Shown one piece after another: positions 5,895 to 6,300 of a DNA stretch of 6,300 bases. Source of the stretch: Flavobacteriaceae bacterium (GTDB taxonomy: Bacteria > Bacteroidota > Bacteroidia > Flavobacteriales > Flavobacteriaceae). The first letter of the stretch is position 1. Each line of letters starts with the position of its first letter. The DNA is taken from positions 1-6,300 of the forward strand of contig CANCFZ010000140.1 of assembly GCA_947377425.1 (NCBI GenBank). The letters run 5' to 3'. The position numbers were made by a program, and so were the translations under genes. The notes beneath the pieces were generated by a model. The model had not been told where the DNA came from, ran no database searches, and saw nothing but the letters and a program-made list of their open reading frames with translations.

Positions 5895-6300
5895 TCTTTT
5901 TAATAATTATTATTGGTCTTTTCGTTTGAGGTTTTTGATTTGGATTTTGCTCTTGATTCTTATTTTGGTTTGGATTAGAATTTTGGTTTTGTCCTTGATT
6001 TGAATTAGAACTTTGAACCTTGCTCTTATTTTTATTTTTGTGTTTACTCTTTTTAGGTTGGTCAAAACGAGTTAAACTTTCTTGACCCATTGCGTTATTG
6101 AAGTTGGCTTCTTGTTCAACAACAATTTCTATTGCAAAATCTTCAAGTGATGAAACACGTTTTTTCTCTTTATTTTGAGCTACTATTTCTCTTACTTGTT
6201 CGATTTTAAGAACATGCCAATTGGCAAAATTATCAGTATAAGCAAACCACATTAATCCTTTAAAAATATCTTGTTTTTGACAAATAGCATCACCTTTTTC
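5878..6300 (-). CDS. ricT: PSP1-domain protein RicT, 5' end outside window
   Basis: This is the C-terminal part of a RicT (YaaT/PSP1)-family cytoplasmic protein. In Bacillus, RicT forms an iron-sulfur complex with RicA and RicF that influences RNA processing; the role in Bacteroidota is less clear. The frame stays open to the right edge, so the ATG at 6252 is internal. Coding upstream of it reads 'ICQKQDIFKGLMWFAY', which matches the end of the PSP1 core in Bacteroidota. 'MGQESLTRFD' after it corresponds to the 'GQDSVTRFD' block I recall near the end of Bacteroides RicT. The cysteine clusters expected further upstream are not visible. After the core comes a lysine-rich stretch, an Asn/Gln-rich tract and the ending 'RPIIIIKKNEDKK'. 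The last 17 bases overlap the start of gldH, which suggests translational coupling. Confidence 0.86.
   Translation of the reverse strand, partial: EKGDAICQKQDIFKGLMWFAYTDNFANWHVLKIEQVREIVAQNKEKKRVSSLEDFAIEIVVEQEANFNNAMGQESLTRFDQPKKSKHKNKNKSKVQSSNSNQGQNQNSNPNQNKNQEQNPNQKPQTKRPIIIIKKNEDKK
5923..6015 (-). repeat. Asn/Gln-rich low-complexity tract in RicT tail
   Basis: Thirty-one codons near the 3' end of ricT encode almost only N, Q, S, P, K, G and E, in degenerate units such as 'NQNSNPNQ' and 'NQEQNPNQ'. On the plus strand this appears as repeated TTTGGATT, TTTTGGTTT and CTTGATT words. Just before it is a Lys/Asn-rich stretch ('KKSKHKNKNKSK'). The tract keeps the reading frame. It is probably disordered and likely to vary in length among relatives. 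Confidence 0.85.

Noticed and set aside
6250..6252. ATG as start of the ricT reading frame
   Set aside because: Coding continues upstream to the window edge with recognisable RicT sequence ('ICQKQDIFKGL'), so this Met is internal.
1..6300. CRISPR array, tRNA, rRNA or prophage signals
   Set aside because: No regularly spaced direct repeats, tRNA cloverleaf, rRNA sequence or phage gene was seen; nearly the whole window is accounted for by ordinary genes.

Overview
The window comes from an AT-rich genome of the Bacteroidota, most probably a Flavobacterium-like member of the Flavobacteriia. The strongest evidence is a recognisable gldH gliding-motility lipoprotein gene. Support comes from a Bacteroidota-type ricT with a 'QESLTRFD' block near its end, start codons without Shine-Dalgarno sequences, and an intergenic element resembling the Flavo-1 RNA motif. 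Nothing suggests phage, plasmid or insertion-sequence origin. It reads as ordinary chromosomal core.

Layout. Positions 1-1014 (+) hold the C-terminal two thirds of a class I iron-sulfur fumarase, cut by the window edge. A long imperfect palindrome with a T tail follows (1025-1072). A small uncharacterised gene follows on the same strand (1085-1480). A strong symmetrical terminator (1501-1536) separates these rightward genes from the leftward genes that fill the rest of the window.

On the minus strand, in transcription order from the right edge, come ricT (3' part only), gldH, a class A penicillin-binding protein, then scoA and scoB. ricT and gldH overlap by 17 bases and gldH and the PBP gene are 5 bases apart, so the three look like one operon. 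They combine a RicT-family regulatory protein, an envelope lipoprotein needed for gliding and the stability of the gliding/type IX secretion apparatus, and a bifunctional peptidoglycan synthase. A 162-base gap holding the structured Flavo-1-like element separates them from scoA-scoB. These two genes are 2 bases apart and encode the two subunits of a 3-oxoacid CoA-transferase, which activates acetoacetate using succinyl-CoA. Fumarase and this enzyme both touch the TCA cycle, but they lie on opposite strands and are not one operon.

I did not find a clear undescribed multi-gene system. The items most worth a second look are the intergenic RNA-like element, the fumarase-side palindrome, and the small 131-residue protein, which may be a free-standing copy of the N-terminal region of a larger methyltransferase-type family.
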